In this document: positions 6,059-6,393 of the stretch, piece after piece
Position numbering within the stretch: position 1 is the first letter of the stretch
How the letters are laid out: every line of letters begins with the position of its first letter
Assembly: GCA_017549905.1 (NCBI GenBank)
Contig: JAFYNC010000056.1
Location: 1 to 6,393 of the forward strand
Length of the DNA: 6,393 nt
Reading direction: 5' to 3'
Origin: Clostridia bacterium
GTDB lineage: Bacteria > Bacillota > Clostridia > Oscillospirales > Acutalibacteraceae
Program-made: the position numbers and the translations under genes
The notes under the pieces: generated by a model
Told to the model about the DNA's origin: nothing
The model's input: only the letters and a program-made list of their open reading frames with translations
Database searches by the model: none

Positions 6059-6087
6059 AGTATAACATATAAAAACCATTTTGAAAA
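6059..6087 (-). promoter_or_regulatory. Proximal sigma-A-type promoter of the hydrogenase operon
   Basis: On the minus strand a -35 box TTTTCA (6087-6082) lies 17 bases before a -10 box TATACT (6064-6059) that carries an extended TGn in front (TGTTATACT). Four of six -35 bases and five of six -10 bases match the consensus. The predicted start is near 6052, about 65 bases before ATG 5985. Confidence 0.65.
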
Positions 6088-6092
6088 GACTT

Positions 6093-6122
6093 TTTATAAA
6101 AAAATTGCTAATTTTTTAACAA
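6093..6122 (-). promoter_or_regulatory. Distal sigma-A-type promoter of the hydrogenase operon, overlapped by the Rex-like site
   Basis: On the minus strand TTGTTA (6122-6117) is followed after 18 bases by TATAAA (6098-6093). Four of six -35 and five of six -10 bases match. The -35 box is formed by one arm of the Rex-like operator, so binding there would compete with RNA polymerase. Confidence 0.45.
6105..6122. promoter_or_regulatory. Candidate Rex (NADH/NAD+ redox repressor) operator
   Basis: The site TTGCTAATTTTTTAACAA fits the Firmicute Rex consensus TTGTTAA-N4-TTAACAA with a single mismatch (C at position 4) and the exact four-base spacing. Rex leaves DNA when NADH is high and controls fermentation and hydrogenase genes in clostridia. 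It lies upstream of NADH-linked hydrogenase genes and overlaps a candidate -35 box. The AT-rich surroundings raise the chance of an accidental match, but the consensus, spacing and context agree. Confidence 0.72.
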
Positions 6123-6202
6123 TTTTATTCTAATTTCGAAAAACTATCATCTTCAAGTGGCATATTTTAATATAAAACGTAAAAAATAAAACTAAAAAAT
6201 GC

Positions 6203-6212
6203 AAAAGGTGAT
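6203..6212 (+). promoter_or_regulatory. Ribosome binding site of spoVAD
   Basis: AAAAGGTGAT complements the 3' end of 16S rRNA (AGGTGAT) and ends seven bases before GTG 6220. It supports GTG as the start and overlaps the frame of the alternative upstream ATG at 6199, which has no SD of its own. Confidence 0.75.
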
Positions 6213-6219
6213 ATTAAAA

Positions 6220-6393
6220 GTGGCTTATAAGATTGGAAAAAGAACTATAGGTTTTGATAACAAACCTCATATTATCAGTTACGGCTCGGTTGTCGGCAAA
6301 AAAGAACATGAAGGTCCGCTCTCAAAAGAATTTGACTATTACACCACAGACAGTTATTTTGGCGAAGACAGCTTTGAAAAAGCAGAAAGCAAA
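6220..6393 (+). CDS. spoVAD: Stage V sporulation protein AD (SpoVAD), N-terminal fragment cut by window edge
   Basis: SpoVAD is a thiolase-fold protein that binds dipicolinic acid (DPA) and works with the other SpoVA proteins to bring Ca-DPA into the forespore. Only 58 codons are present and they stay open to the edge. The recognisable N-terminal signature is: KIGKRTIGFDNKPHI at 4-18, YGSVVGKKEHEGPLS at 21-35, and YFGEDSFEKAESK at 46-58, which corresponds to the family pattern of 'GPL…FD…D…FG.DS.EKAE'. No signal peptide is seen, as expected. GTG 6220 is preferred because of its SD at 6203-6212. An in-frame ATG at 6199 would add seven residues but has no SD. The gene is divergent from the hydrogenase operon and appears first in its transcription unit, although spoVAC usually precedes spoVAD. 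A forespore (sigma-G) promoter is expected upstream but I cannot place one with confidence. Confidence 0.9.
   Translation, partial: MAYKIGKRTIGFDNKPHIISYGSVVGKKEHEGPLSKEFDYYTTDSYFGEDSFEKAESK

Noticed and set aside
6030..6059. Plus-strand promoter starting with a perfect TTGACA
   Set aside because: The best -10 at the right distance is TATGTA (three of six matches), and the box lies within the palindrome, so I cannot tell it from chance.
6137..6169. Forespore sigma-G promoter for spoVAD (CGAAAA, 18 bases, CATATTTTA)
   Set aside because: The -10 partly fits CATANTA, but the -35 is poor and the region is very AT-rich. The position is plausible, the evidence is not enough.
1..6393. CRISPR array, tRNA, rRNA, insertion sequence, riboswitch or intrinsic terminator
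   Set aside because: I saw no repeat-spacer pattern, cloverleaf, transposase, terminal inverted repeats, or GC-rich hairpin followed by a T-run; intergenic gaps other than 5986-6219 are under 35 bases.

Overview
The window looks like the chromosome of a strictly anaerobic, spore-forming Firmicute of the class Clostridia, probably a gut Oscillospiraceae/Ruminococcaceae-type bacterium. The DNA is AT-rich and the genes are tightly packed with purine-rich Shine-Dalgarno (SD) sites. One strand carries a clostridial NADH-linked [FeFe]-hydrogenase operon, and the divergent gene at the right edge is the sporulation gene spoVAD. The genus is inference; the sequence does not fix it.

Layout: one long minus-strand operon fills positions 1 to 5985 and is read from right to left. 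Its order is: NuoE/HndA-type 2Fe-2S subunit (5985-5482); first DRTGG-like protein (5449-5093); RsbW-type GHKL ATPase (5100-4675); HydS-like [FeFe]-hydrogenase-fold sensor (4655-3384); second DRTGG-like protein (3394-3068); PHP-domain phosphoesterase (3071-2337); second GHKL ATPase without a phospho-acceptor domain (2340-1795); HndB-type 2Fe-2S protein (1778-1410); and NuoF/HndC-type NADH-binding subunit (1391 to beyond position 1). Most neighbouring genes overlap or lie less than 35 bases apart. The catalytic hydrogenase HydA/HndD is expected just beyond position 1 but is not in the window.

Control region (5986-6219): this divergent intergenic region holds two candidate sigma-A promoters for the operon. 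An 18-bp site differing at one base from the Rex consensus TTGTTAA-N4-TTAACAA overlaps the -35 box of the upstream promoter. A 26-bp imperfect palindrome directly abuts the -10 box of the downstream promoter. Rex is the NADH/NAD+-sensing repressor of fermentative genes, so the site fits an operon that makes an NADH-oxidising hydrogenase. On the other strand, spoVAD starts at a GTG at 6220 with a good SD, and only its first 58 codons are present.

How the genes may work together: NuoE, HndB and NuoF are electron-transfer subunits of a (probably electron-bifurcating) NADH/ferredoxin hydrogenase. Between them sits a six-gene module that looks regulatory: a hydrogenase-like protein keeping the four H-cluster cysteine ligands but with Ala in place of the proton-transfer Cys, two GHKL ATPases, two DRTGG-like (possibly nucleotide-binding) proteins and a PHP phosphoesterase. 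The inference is a hydrogen- or redox-sensing phospho-signalling device that is co-transcribed with the enzyme it controls. This is the most interesting content of the window.
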